Source of the DNA: Jatrophihabitans_A sp035248685
Lineage (GTDB): Bacteria > Actinomycetota > Actinomycetes > Mycobacteriales > Jatrophihabitantaceae
NCBI GenBank assembly: GCA_035248685.1
Contig: DATFHF010000003.1
Span: forward strand, 83,649-147,648
Direction: 5' to 3'
Length of the DNA stretch: 64,000 nt
The notes beneath the pieces were generated by a model. That model made no database searches and was not told the DNA's origin. It was given only the letters and a program-made list of their open reading frames with translations. Shown here piece by piece: positions 16,148-24,150 of this stretch (positions are counted from its first letter, which is position 1; each line of letters begins with the position of its first letter). The translations under genes were made by a program, and so were the position numbers.

Positions 16148-16641
16148 CGGGACGCCAGCGCGTCCAGGATTAGGTCGTACAGGTCGCCCGGGGTGACCTG
16201 GCCCGGCAGCCGTCCGTCCTCGAACAGGTGCACCCCGGCCAGCACATACGCCTTGTCCACGAGCTGTGAGCAGATCAGCCGGTCCTCACGCTCGATCCGC
16301 TTGGCTACCCAGCCGGAGCGGATGCCCTCGCAGGCCAAGCCGAGGGCCGCGATGTCAGGCCAGCCATAGGGCACACCGATCTGCGCCTTGGCCCAGCGCA
16401 CGATGTCAGCACGCTCGGCATCGGTCAGGTTGAGGTTCGACCAGGCGGTGATCCTGGAGTACCGCCAGCCGGGCGACTGCACAGCACCGCCGGGTTGGGC
16501 CTCCACGATCATCCCGTCACCGACGTACACGAAGGCGTGATTTACCTTCGAACGCGTACCGAACCGGATCAGCCATGCCCATAACCCGCCGGTCCGGACC
16601 ACCCCGTAATCGCCGAGCTGCGGGCGCCGCGCGGCGGTCAC
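16138..16641 (-). CDS. Permuted NlpC/P60 (YiiX-like) papain-fold hydrolase
   Basis: 167 aa. RFGTRSKVNHAFVYVGDGMIVEAQPGG supplies the N-terminal catalytic His, typical of circularly permuted NlpC/P60 enzymes (YaeF/YiiX), and EREDRLICSQLVDKAYVLAGVHLF supplies the Cys in the SSqLv-like helix; IGVPYGWPDIAALGLACEG matches the middle strand. Family members cleave amide or thioester bonds. In a phage early operon far from lysis genes the substrate is unclear; a role on host envelope or on a modified host protein is possible. Confidence 0.7.
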   Translation of the reverse strand: MTAARRPQLGDYGVVRTGGLWAWLIRFGTRSKVNHAFVYVGDGMIVEAQPGGAVQSPGWRYSRITAWSNLNLTDAERADIVRWAKAQIGVPYGWPDIAALGLACEGIRSGWVAKRIEREDRLICSQLVDKAYVLAGVHLFEDGRLPGQVTPGDLYDLILDALASRCL

Positions 16642-17159
16642 GCCGGCACGCCTTGGTGTGCGCCGAAGCCGCGGGCCATGATCACGGCCGCCTTCGCCTC
16701 GACCGCGGCCGGCAGGTCAACGCCGAGCAGTGCCGCCAATCGGCGGTTCCGCTCGATCACTAGGGCCAGCTTCTGATAGGCGTCGTAGGCGGTACCGTTC
16801 AGGAACCAGTGCGCGAACTGGCCGGCGGCATCGGCTACGACCAGCGCCGCCTCCTCGTATGTGAGGTCCCACGGCTCGCTGTCTTCCCAATGGGCGACCA
16901 GGCGTTGCAGCGCGTCCAAGCCGCCACCCACGGCCGTGAACATGAAGCTGGACAGCTCCACGTCGGCCAACTCGTCCCGCATCTCCTCGATCGAGCCTGC
17001 GCGGCGCGCCATGCCGATGTAGCGGCGCAACGCCTCGACCATCTCCCCCGTCTCGCCGCACACCGTCATCGCGGACGCGGCCAATGTGAAGTGCTTACCA
17101 GCGGCGACCATCGCGGCGTGGATATCCACGACGAGAGCGCCCGTATCGAACTCGGACAA
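16638..17159 (-). CDS. MazG-like all-alpha NTP pyrophosphohydrolase
   Basis: 173 aa, coupled by a 4-nt overlap to the next gene. The metal signature is clear: GETGEMVEALRRYIGMARRAGSIEEMRDELADVELSSFMF contains ExxE and, 20-odd residues later, ExxD. Family members hydrolyse NTPs or dNTPs to monophosphates. Phage copies may remove host alarmones or modified nucleotides; here it sits with DNA-modification genes. Confidence 0.8.
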   Translation of the reverse strand: MSEFDTGALVVDIHAAMVAAGKHFTLAASAMTVCGETGEMVEALRRYIGMARRAGSIEEMRDELADVELSSFMFTAVGGGLDALQRLVAHWEDSEPWDLTYEEAALVVADAAGQFAHWFLNGTAYDAYQKLALVIERNRRLAALLGVDLPAAVEAKAAVIMARGFGAHQGVPA

Positions 17160-17184
17160 CGTTTCTCCTCAGTTGAATAGGGGT

Positions 17185-19725
17185 TCAGGACGCGGCCGGC
17201 GACTCGGCCAGCCCTTCCAGGTCGAACAGGCCCGGCATGTCCCGTTCCCGTTCCTCGGCTTGCAGGTACTTCACCCCGTCGAGGAAGTAGCCGGTGTTCA
17301 GCTCGACGGCCCGCCCGCGGCGGCCGTGGTGCAGTGCCCGCACCGGCACGGTGAACAGCCCGCCGAACGGGTCGTACACAAGATCGCCGGGGTTGGAGTA
17401 CCGCAGGATCAGCCGGTCCACGATGTCGAACTGCAACGGGCAGACGTGCATCGCCTGAGCCCGGCGGGACTGCTCGGTGTTCAGGGTGAGCATCCGGTTC
17501 ACGTCGTGCCACACCTCCGGGTGATGCGAGCCTGGCGCGAGGGACATGAACGTGGCCGGCAGCGCCCCGCGGGCGTCGAGGATTTCCCCGATCCGCACGT
17601 GCGATTCGTAGTCGTACACCTCGCGCAGCGTCTGCTCGGTGAACAGGCGGGACCGCTGCTCGACAGGCAGCGCGGCCAACTCTTCCGGAGTCAGGAGCCG
17701 GTCACCGGACGAGCGCCAGAACGCGTGCGCGTCGACCTGCCACCTTGCCCGGGTGAACTCGCCCCCCTTGTCCCGTCGTACGGGCACGTCGGCGTAACCA
17801 CGGGTGCGGTCGGTTTGCGGTTTGCGGAACAGCAGAATGTACTCCGGCGAGCCGACACCCATCTTCGTGCCGTCCTTCGCCGCCTCCGACCAACCGAGCC
17901 GGTAGGTCTGGTTGTTCTCCCGCACCACATCGGTGACGACGGTGATCATGCCCATGTAGTCGAAGCCGTGCCGGCGGCCGTGCATCAACGCCTCGGCGTG
18001 GAACGGCGACACGGTGGGCGCCCCGGCTCCGGTGACGTTGCCGAACAGGATCCTGTCCTTCACGTGGCAGGCGTAGAGCCGGCCCGGCGCCAGCACCCGC
18101 AGCAGCTCCGGGGTCAGGAAGTCCATCTGAGACCAGAAGTGCGCGTTGTCGTCGGTGTGACCGAAGTCGTTGTACGACGGGGTGTACTCGTAATGGTTCG
18201 AGAACGGGATGCTGGTCACGATCAGATCGACCGAGCTGGTCTCCATGCCCCGCGTCTCTTCAACGCAGTCGTTGTTCGCTACCAGCCACCCGCTACCGGA
18301 CACCTCGATGCGCTCCACTCCGATCGAGCGGGTCAGCGCCTCGGTGACGCTCAGGTCGTTCAGGCCGTGCTCGCGGATGATCTGCGACATGGTGTCTGCC
18401 AACTCCCTGTGTTGAGCCCACTTCTCCTGCAAGGTGCGCACCACTTCCCGCTCGGACTCGGCGTGGATGATGTCGATGCGCACCCGCTCGGTTTGCAAGA
18501 ACCGGTGGATGCGGTGAACGGCTTGGATGAAGTCGTTGAACTTGAAACCCACCCCGACGAACACCGCCCGGTGGCAGTGCCGCTGGAAGTTGCAGCCGGA
18601 GCCGGACAGCTCCGGCTTGGTGGCCAGCAGCCGATGCTTGCCGTCGGAGAAGTCGATGACCCGCTGCTCCCGCTCGTCCAGGTCGAGCGAGCCGTACACC
18701 TCGACCGCCTCGGGCAGCGCCGCCTTCAGCGCGTGGCGCTCGGACTCCAGGTCATGCCAGAGGATGAAGTGATCCGCCGGCGAGGCGTCGACTATCTCGG
18801 CCGCCTTCGCAACCCGATCGGTCAGGGTGTCGCGCTTCTCCCTCGCTGCATCGCTGACGCCCAGCTGCCCACCTCGGAACAAGGGTGCTTGCCCGTCCCG
18901 GTCGACCGGTGCTTCGGAGTGGTCCACCGCTATCTCGTGGAACACCACTTCCAGCTCGGGCAGGTCGTAGCCGGTGTCATCGAATCCGAGGTCCGACGGC
19001 TTCTGGAGGAAGATCGCCCACGTGGACAGCCATAGCCAGAACTCGCGTTCCTTGTGCGGGTAAAGAGTGAGGTTGTTGGCCTGCGTCGAGTCGCGCTGAA
19101 AGAACCGGGTCAACGCCTGCCCGGTGTCCATCACACCGAGGAAGCCGGCGTAGTGGATCAGCTCCTTGTACCGGTTCGGTGACGGGGTGGCCGTCGCAAC
19201 GAACTTGTACGGCACCGCATCGAACAGCGGCAGGAACGTCTGGTACGTCTTCGACCCGAACGAGCGCAGGATGCTCGCCTCGTCCAGGCTGGCCACCGTG
19301 AACAGGGCCGGGTTGAGCTTGCCGTCGCGGACGCTTTCGTAGTTCGTCAGGTAGATGCCCGGTCCGGTCACCTCGGCATCGGTCCGGATGAACCGCACCT
19401 CCAGGCCGAGGAGGTCCCGGGCGTCGCGGGTGAACTCCTGCCGCACGCCCAGCGGCAGCACGATCAGACCGGCACCGCCAGCCCGCGACAGCACCAGCCG
19501 CACGGCCTCCAACTGCATCGGCGTCTTACCCAGGCCGAACGCTGCGAAGATCGCCCGCCGTCCGCCGGCAACCGCCCAGCGCACGATCGCCCGCTGATGC
19601 GGCAGCAGCGCAGGGTGTATCTCGTCCAGCCCGACCGGGAACCCGGTAGCCGAACGGAAGTTCACCTTGTCCTCCAGGAACAGCCGGTACGCGTCCGCCT
19701 GCTGCTCTGTCGTCGTGGCGGTCAT
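17185..19725 (-). CDS. SNF2-type helicase fused to DNA methyltransferase
   Basis: 846 aa from ATG 19725, which overlaps the upstream stop as ATGA. N-terminal half: helicase motif I AAFGLGKTP (about 62), motif II DEAS (about 148, Ser in place of the usual His), motif III ATATPSPN, and motif VI QAVHRIHRF (about 402). C-terminal half: motif IV TSIPF (about 504, replacing DPPY) and, near the end, DPFGGLFTVPVRALHHGRRGRAVELN (motif I with SAM-binding acidic residue); motif IV precedes motif I, the beta-class order. It probably translocates on DNA and methylates adenine or N4-cytosine, giving restriction evasion. Both halves look intact. Confidence 0.85.
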   Translation of the reverse strand: MTATTTEQQADAYRLFLEDKVNFRSATGFPVGLDEIHPALLPHQRAIVRWAVAGGRRAIFAAFGLGKTPMQLEAVRLVLSRAGGAGLIVLPLGVRQEFTRDARDLLGLEVRFIRTDAEVTGPGIYLTNYESVRDGKLNPALFTVASLDEASILRSFGSKTYQTFLPLFDAVPYKFVATATPSPNRYKELIHYAGFLGVMDTGQALTRFFQRDSTQANNLTLYPHKEREFWLWLSTWAIFLQKPSDLGFDDTGYDLPELEVVFHEIAVDHSEAPVDRDGQAPLFRGGQLGVSDAAREKRDTLTDRVAKAAEIVDASPADHFILWHDLESERHALKAALPEAVEVYGSLDLDEREQRVIDFSDGKHRLLATKPELSGSGCNFQRHCHRAVFVGVGFKFNDFIQAVHRIHRFLQTERVRIDIIHAESEREVVRTLQEKWAQHRELADTMSQIIREHGLNDLSVTEALTRSIGVERIEVSGSGWLVANNDCVEETRGMETSSVDLIVTSIPFSNHYEYTPSYNDFGHTDDNAHFWSQMDFLTPELLRVLAPGRLYACHVKDRILFGNVTGAGAPTVSPFHAEALMHGRRHGFDYMGMITVVTDVVRENNQTYRLGWSEAAKDGTKMGVGSPEYILLFRKPQTDRTRGYADVPVRRDKGGEFTRARWQVDAHAFWRSSGDRLLTPEELAALPVEQRSRLFTEQTLREVYDYESHVRIGEILDARGALPATFMSLAPGSHHPEVWHDVNRMLTLNTEQSRRAQAMHVCPLQFDIVDRLILRYSNPGDLVYDPFGGLFTVPVRALHHGRRGRAVELNTGYFLDGVKYLQAEERERDMPGLFDLEGLAESPAAS

Positions 19726-19937
19726 TCGGCTACCCGGCTGCGGCACCCGTCGCGGAACTTGCCGCAGTAGCACGTACGGTGTTGGTGAGTCGCCGACTCA
19801 GTGCGGCACGCATCACCATCTCGATCGCGCAGCCGGTAACCCTCGGTCCGCTGCGCCCAGCCGACCAACTCAGCCCAGCAGTACCGGCCGCTCCGGTTGA
19901 GCAGTCCGGCGACGGCCCAGCGCAGCCGGCTACGCAT
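19722..19937 (-). CDS. Hypothetical basic small protein
   Basis: 71 aa: MRSRLRWAVAGLLNRSGRYCWAELVGWAQRTEGYRLRDRDGDACRTESATHQHRTCYCGKFRDGC. The C-terminal C/H cluster (CxC, C) could bind a metal. It overlaps neighbours by 8 and 4 nt and so is probably translated. No function recognised. Confidence 0.5.
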   Translation of the reverse strand: MRSRLRWAVAGLLNRSGRYCWAELVGWAQRTEGYRLRDRDGDACRTESATHQHRTCYCGKFRDGCRSRVAE

Positions 19938-20622
19938 CGGCCACGACCGGGGCCAGATCGGTGAGCCGTTCGAGCCAGTCGGCGTGCCAGCCGTTGATCC
20001 GCTCGTAGGTATCGTCGTCGCCCCGGACCGGCATCAGCATGCCGACGAACGACTCACCGCAGGTGTAGAGGATCGCCGACGACGAGCCAGCCGGCTCGAT
20101 CACCAACCATTGCCCGTACGCATCCGACGCCTTGACGAACAGCCCATACAGTTTGCCGTTGGCGATCAGCCGTTCCGTTGACTTCACGGTCCGGGTCAGC
20201 ACTTCGCGGATTAGCAGCGCTACGGACGGGAAGTGCTCCTCCATCGGGTACCTCGGCAGACGCAACGACTTGCCGGGGAACAGCCCGGACACGTCGGTAA
20301 CCGTGGTGTGCCGGTCATCGACCTCGATCAGCAGCGACTCGTCGGGCGCCTTCGTGTTGGGCTTGAACAGCGCCAGAATCTCGCGCACGTCGTTCGGTGA
20401 CAGGTCCAGCTCGTCACCGACGACGCCCGTGTGGTTGTCCAGGATCGACACGATCGCGTGGCCCAGGGTGTGCCGGTTCGTCGCCGAGACCGTCAGGTTC
20501 TCCCCGCCGACCACGAGCCTGACCCGGTGCAACTGCGGGAAGTCCGGGTCGGGGTCAGCGTGCGGAGTCACGGCGCGCAACGCCCGCCGGAAATCCTGAG
20601 TACCCACCGTGATTCGAGTCAT
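19930..20622 (-). CDS. DnaN-like sliding clamp (phage-encoded), probable
   Basis: 230 aa from ATG 20622 (GGGGAG ribosome site; ATGA overlap with the upstream HTH gene). Features recalling DNA polymerase III beta clamps: FRRALRAVTPHADPDPDFPQLHRVRLVVGGENLTVSATNRHTLGHA (DnaN-type vt..a.d..r...), SLRLPRYPMEEHFPSVALLI, and the C-terminal SAILYTCGESFVGMLMPVR (DnaN ends with ..lMPmr). It is shorter than the 370-aa bacterial clamp, so it may have only two subdomains. A replication role is inferred. Confidence 0.6.
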   Translation of the reverse strand: MTRITVGTQDFRRALRAVTPHADPDPDFPQLHRVRLVVGGENLTVSATNRHTLGHAIVSILDNHTGVVGDELDLSPNDVREILALFKPNTKAPDESLLIEVDDRHTTVTDVSGLFPGKSLRLPRYPMEEHFPSVALLIREVLTRTVKSTERLIANGKLYGLFVKASDAYGQWLVIEPAGSSSAILYTCGESFVGMLMPVRGDDDTYERINGWHADWLERLTDLAPVVADA

Positions 20623-20924
20623 GCCGCTCCCCATCTCTGTTGCACGTTCTGCTTGGTTGTCCCGAGCCGGGCCGCAATCTCGGCCCACGAGTAGCCCTCA
20701 GCGCGTAGCCCGTTCACGGCGTGAGTGATCGCGCTGTCCAACTCGGCTGACAGATCGGCGAGGCCTGCCAGCGCCTCGATATCGCCGTCGGCGACACGCC
20801 TCCCGCCGGCCCGAATGGCCCTGGTCAGGAACGCCACGTACTCGCCGTTCTCAACGGCCCTGCGACGCTGAGTCGCGCCAGGCGCCGTTCGTCGTTTCAG
20901 CGTCAACCCACGATTGACGCTCAT
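20619..20924 (-). CDS. HTH protein (sigma-70 region 4-like helix)
   Basis: 101 aa. The C-terminus ITHAVNGLRAEGYSWAEIAARLGTTKQNVQQRWGAA is a textbook helix-turn-helix (GysWaeIA.rLG.tk..v.qrw) common in small actinobacterial DNA-binding proteins. The N-terminus is basic. A 21-nt palindrome (20900-20920) overlaps its first codons and may be its autoregulatory operator. Confidence 0.75.
   Translation of the reverse strand: MSVNRGLTLKRRTAPGATQRRRAVENGEYVAFLTRAIRAGGRRVADGDIEALAGLADLSAELDSAITHAVNGLRAEGYSWAEIAARLGTTKQNVQQRWGAA
20900..20920. promoter_or_regulatory. Palindromic operator GCGTCAA-N7-TTGACGC
   Basis: Perfect 7-bp arms (20900-20906, 20914-20920) around CCCACGA. The right arm contains a plus-strand -35 (TTGACG, 20914-20919); TACCTG (20935-20940) 15 nt later precedes the ATG at 20943, so the plus gene would be leaderless. 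The site also lies within codons 2-8 of the divergent HTH gene, starting 18 nt away. Confidence 0.55.
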
Positions 20925-20942
20925 GCGGCAGACTTACCTGTC

Positions 20943-21473
20943 ATGGCGTACCACGAGGCGTTCTGGGTGACGGCCGGCACAGTTGCCCCCGTCATCGGGC
21001 TTGCCCATGCGGTAGCACTAGGACGCAATGTCGGGGCCATCAGCTCATACGTCGATCGGCACCGCGCCGCGCTAGCAGAAATGCGGACAACGATGTCGGC
21101 CCTCGAACTCGAAACCGAATCGGCTCGAAGCCGCTTGAAGGGCACCGAGGATGACCTGGATGCAGTAGAGGACATCCTCCAGGCGCAGGACCGAAAACTG
21201 GTCGCGCTTAGGAAAGCCATCCAAGCCGAGCAGTTGATCGACCGCAAATTGCCCAGGCTTCTGCGGCGAGCCTCCGCCATCGATCTGATAATCGAATTGA
21301 GCTGGTCGCTTTCCGGAGCTGCCCTTCTTCTGGCCCTGATATCTCTTTCTTCCGGGCAAGACCTCATCCCGGAACTAGGGGAAGTCGTCATGATCGGCTT
21401 GACATCAATGAGCATTCCTACGTCCAGCGGTTTGGGGCGATTTAACTTCCGGAAAGAAATCGGTGAGCGGTAA
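20943..21473 (+). CDS. Membrane-anchored coiled-coil protein, moron candidate
   Basis: 176 aa on the plus strand, opposite to all surrounding phage genes. Residues 8-28 form an N-terminal membrane segment (WVTAGTVAPVIGLAHAVALG), residues 35-95 a coiled coil (HRAALAEMRTTMSALELETE, RLKGTEDDLDAVEDILQAQD), and residues 118-140 a C-terminal segment (LSWSLSGAALLLALISLSS). The GC content is visibly lower than that of its neighbours. An isolated, oppositely oriented gene with its own promoter-like sequence fits a lysogenic-conversion gene, for example superinfection exclusion; no family recognised. Confidence 0.65.
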   Translation: MAYHEAFWVTAGTVAPVIGLAHAVALGRNVGAISSYVDRHRAALAEMRTTMSALELETESARSRLKGTEDDLDAVEDILQAQDRKLVALRKAIQAEQLIDRKLPRLLRRASAIDLIIELSWSLSGAALLLALISLSSGQDLIPELGEVVMIGLTSMSIPTSSGLGRFNFRKEIGER

Positions 21474-21519
21474 CTCATCGGCGGGTGGACGCCGCGATCG
21501 ACGGAGACCAAAGCGTTGG

Positions 21520-23127
21520 TCATGCCGCACCGCCGAGGGACTCAGCCACGGCGCGCAGGAGGAACTCAGCGGCAGGCGGTGTGACACCGTTGCCGAGTTG
21601 GCGCACCTTCTCGCGCCGGTTGCCAAGCACCCGGTATTCCGAACCGAACGCCATCGCCGCCTGTATCTCGTGCGGTTCGAGCATCCGGAACGTGCAGTCG
21701 TGCACCGCCTGCTCGATCGAGACGAGCGACTGGTTAGTGATGGCCACCACGGTCCGCATCGGCTCACTGGCCGGCGTGCACATCATTCCGGCCGCGGCGG
21801 ACCCGTCGCCGTTGTTGCGGACGAGCATGTGGTGATTGCCGGACGCGGTGACCGTGGCCAGCGGCTCCCGCACGTCGCGGGCGTGGGAGCCGCCGCCGCG
21901 CAGCTCAGCGATGAAGGCGACGCCGTACCGGTCCTTGGTGGTCAGCGTGCCGATCGGCTCGTCAACGCTGCTGGCCGATCCGGCGGTGCCGTAGTACGGG
22001 ACCACCAGCGCGTCGGTTTCCCTGGTGGTTACCGTGCTGAACGGCTCGCGGGTGCTGGTCGCCGACTCCCGCCAGGTACCGCCGGAGGGAACCACCAGTG
22101 CGTCCTGTAGCCGCGCCGTCTGCGTACGTAGCGGATCGCTGGCCAGCCTCGCGTTGACCGCCTCTCGGCCTTCGACCGGAACCACCAGTGCGTGGTTGGA
22201 GCCGTTGGACACGATGGTGTGGAACGGGTCGGACACCGCTGAAGGTCGCGGCTGTCCGGACCGGAACAGAGTCAGGTGAGGCTGGGCAGTGCCGTACTTC
22301 CGCAGCCCCGCCTCGATCCTGGCGATCGTCTTCGGGCTGAGCGGCCTGTCCCGGTCGCCGATCCGCAGGCCTGGCATAGACCAGTCGATCGCCGCCGCGG
22401 CCGGCAGTGCGTAGGGCTCGACCGTGTGTCCGTGGCCGCACACGTAGATGTACTGCGTCCGGTAGCGGCCGACCGTCCTGCCCGGCTTCCATGCCTGCGT
22501 CGCCGCGACGTCCAGCCCGCACCGCTCGCACCAGGCCAGCGGGCGCGGGGCTACGTTCGGCCGGCGCTGGCCCTTGCGGTGGAACACGATGTAGAGCCGG
22601 TCGCGGGACTGCGGCGCCCTCGGTGCGTCGATCGCCTGAGCGTGCATCGAGTTCAGGGAGACCAGCTGGTGCTCGTAGCCGAGCAGGTTCATGGCCTGCA
22701 ACCAAGCCGGGAACATGACCCACTTGGCCGCCTCCACCACGTTCTCCACCACGACGGCCCGGTACGGGTGCCGCTCAGCGAACCGCGGCACGTCCCACAT
22801 CGTCGCCCGGGACCGCTCGGCCGCCTCGTCCGGCAGCACGTCGCCGAACAGGTCCGGTTGGTTCTGCAACCGCCGGCTGACACCCTTTGCCTGACTGTGG
22901 TTCGTGCACTCCGGTGACGCCCAAAGAACATCGGTCAGCGGGTACCGTCGCGGGTCAACCTGGCTGATGTCCGCGCAGTCGTGCTCGGTGTCGGGGAAGT
23001 TCGCCGCGTGCGTCTCGATAGCTCTCGTCCAATGGTTCGCGGCCATCACGAGCCGGAACCCGGCCGCCCGGGCACCGAGCCCGGAACCGCCAGCACCACA
23101 GAACAGATCGGTCACCGTCAGGCTCAT
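21520..23127 (-). CDS. DNA (cytosine-5) methyltransferase with internal repeats
   Basis: 535 aa. Motif I DLFCGAGGSGLGARAAGF; motif IV WASPECTNHSQAKG with catalytic Cys in SPEC (usual PC loop is P-P/S-C); motif VI VVVENVVEA; motif VIII QSRDRLYIVFHRKG; motif X VRQLGNGVTPPAAEFL near the end. Between VIII and X are about six imperfect 30-residue repeats (P..T.VT....ALVVP..G) in the target recognition region. It methylates cytosine to protect phage DNA or act as an orphan methylase; no cognate restriction gene is adjacent. Confidence 0.92.
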   Translation of the reverse strand: MSLTVTDLFCGAGGSGLGARAAGFRLVMAANHWTRAIETHAANFPDTEHDCADISQVDPRRYPLTDVLWASPECTNHSQAKGVSRRLQNQPDLFGDVLPDEAAERSRATMWDVPRFAERHPYRAVVVENVVEAAKWVMFPAWLQAMNLLGYEHQLVSLNSMHAQAIDAPRAPQSRDRLYIVFHRKGQRRPNVAPRPLAWCERCGLDVAATQAWKPGRTVGRYRTQYIYVCGHGHTVEPYALPAAAAIDWSMPGLRIGDRDRPLSPKTIARIEAGLRKYGTAQPHLTLFRSGQPRPSAVSDPFHTIVSNGSNHALVVPVEGREAVNARLASDPLRTQTARLQDALVVPSGGTWRESATSTREPFSTVTTRETDALVVPYYGTAGSASSVDEPIGTLTTKDRYGVAFIAELRGGGSHARDVREPLATVTASGNHHMLVRNNGDGSAAAGMMCTPASEPMRTVVAITNQSLVSIEQAVHDCTFRMLEPHEIQAAMAFGSEYRVLGNRREKVRQLGNGVTPPAAEFLLRAVAESLGGAA

Positions 23128-23459
23128 GCCGTGGTCCTCACTCCGATTAAGAGGAAGCCACCAGCACCGAAGATCAGCGCCCGGCCGGTCTCAACGTGCT
23201 CGCGGGCCAGCGCCGCGGCAGCGGCAGCAGTGAACCCCGTATCGAGCAGTTGCTTTATGAATACAGCGATGTTGGCCTCGGCCACGCTGAACCTACGGGC
23301 GTAGCCGTTACCCGGGTGCCCCTCGCCGATCGTGCGCAGATAGCCAGTTCGGCAGTAGAAGTCCACCTGCCGGTAGCTCAACCCGGACCGGGCCATCAGC
23401 TCCGCGCACCCGATGCCCTCCTCCTCGGTACGGTCCGAGTGGATCCGCAACACCTTCAT
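23124..23459 (-). CDS. MerR-family transcriptional regulator
   Basis: 111 aa from ATG 23459. IGCAELMARSGLSYRQVDFYCRTGYLRTIGEGHPGNGYARRFSVAEANIAVFIKQLLDTGFTA is a MerR winged helix with the usual turn Y.....GyL, wing (G.Gy.R.fs..e) and dimer helix. No effector domain; the C-terminus is a short Ala-rich and hydrophobic end. Likely phage early regulator. Coupled to the methyltransferase gene by a 4-nt overlap. Confidence 0.8.
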   Translation of the reverse strand: MKVLRIHSDRTEEEGIGCAELMARSGLSYRQVDFYCRTGYLRTIGEGHPGNGYARRFSVAEANIAVFIKQLLDTGFTAAAAAALAREHVETGRALIFGAGGFLLIGVRTTA

Positions 23460-23464
23460 ACCGG

Positions 23465-23785
23465 TCACGACGAACCCCCCAGCAGCCGTCGGCGCTCCCG
23501 CTCGCTCAGACCGCCCCAAATGCCGAACCGCTCCTTGTGCTCCAGCGCGTACAGCAGGCATTCGCTTCGCACCTCGCAGCCGGCACAAACCCGCTTGGCA
23601 TCGCGGGTGGAACCGCCCTTCTCGGGGAAGAACACCTCCGGATCGGTTTGCCGACAAAGGCCGAACTCCATCCACGGCTCTGAGCCGACCATGCCGTCGA
23701 GGGGCGAGGCATGGTCAGTTGGTGCTGACCGGCGCATCAGACGACGCGGGGCCGCCTGGACGTCGTTGCCCGCGCGCCAACTCAT
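23465..23785 (-). CDS. WhiB-family iron-sulfur regulator (phage copy)
   Basis: 106 aa from ATG 23785, which overlaps the previous stop as ATGA. The domain is complete: WMEFGLCRQTDPEVFFPEKG with the first Cys, RDAKRVCAGCEVRSECLLYAL with the C-x2-C-x5-C triad, then the GIWGG turn (ERFGIWGGLSERERRRLL) and basic end. The four Cys would hold a 4Fe-4S cluster. Phage WhiB proteins can interfere with host WhiB regulators. Confidence 0.92.
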   Translation of the reverse strand: MSWRAGNDVQAAPRRLMRRSAPTDHASPLDGMVGSEPWMEFGLCRQTDPEVFFPEKGGSTRDAKRVCAGCEVRSECLLYALEHKERFGIWGGLSERERRRLLGGSS

Positions 23786-24150
23786 GCCGCACACCCGCTG
23801 GCGCGTAGCGGTTGCTCATGCAGCGGCTTCAGCCCTGCATGCCGAACCCGCGCATCCAACGCGGCCGTCGTCCGGAACCCCAGCCGCCGCGCCAGAGCCT
23901 CAGCGTTCGTTTCGCCTGCGCCGATCAGGAACAGGTAATCCTGAACGAACGCGACCCGGCGCGGGTGGCAGTCGATGTCTGGGGTCTCGAACTTCGCCGT
24001 CATCTCCTCGACGTAGGCGGCCCGAGCGCGAGAGCACGGCCAGCACAACCGGGAATGCCGGCGGCGGTGCTCGATAACCCCGTCCATCGTTCCCCGCCGC
24101 GGCGGCTCGCAGCCGTCCGGTGCGATGTCGTTGCTCGTCCGGCGGGTCAT
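23782..24150 (-). CDS. Small zinc/HTH phage protein
   Basis: 122 aa. IEHRRRHSRLCWPCSRARAAYVEEM is a variant of the H..R...C.pC..Ara.y motif found in 15812-16147, and QDYLFLIGAGETNAEALARRLGFRTTAALDARVRHAGL is a helix-turn-helix. Probable DNA-binding early protein. ATGA overlaps tie it to both neighbours. Confidence 0.65.
   Translation of the reverse strand: MTRRTSNDIAPDGCEPPRRGTMDGVIEHRRRHSRLCWPCSRARAAYVEEMTAKFETPDIDCHPRRVAFVQDYLFLIGAGETNAEALARRLGFRTTAALDARVRHAGLKPLHEQPLRASGCAA

Noticed and set aside
16138..16641. Phage endolysin
   Set aside because: The domain is the permuted YiiX type with no cell-wall-binding module and no holin nearby; lysis genes are expected left of the window.
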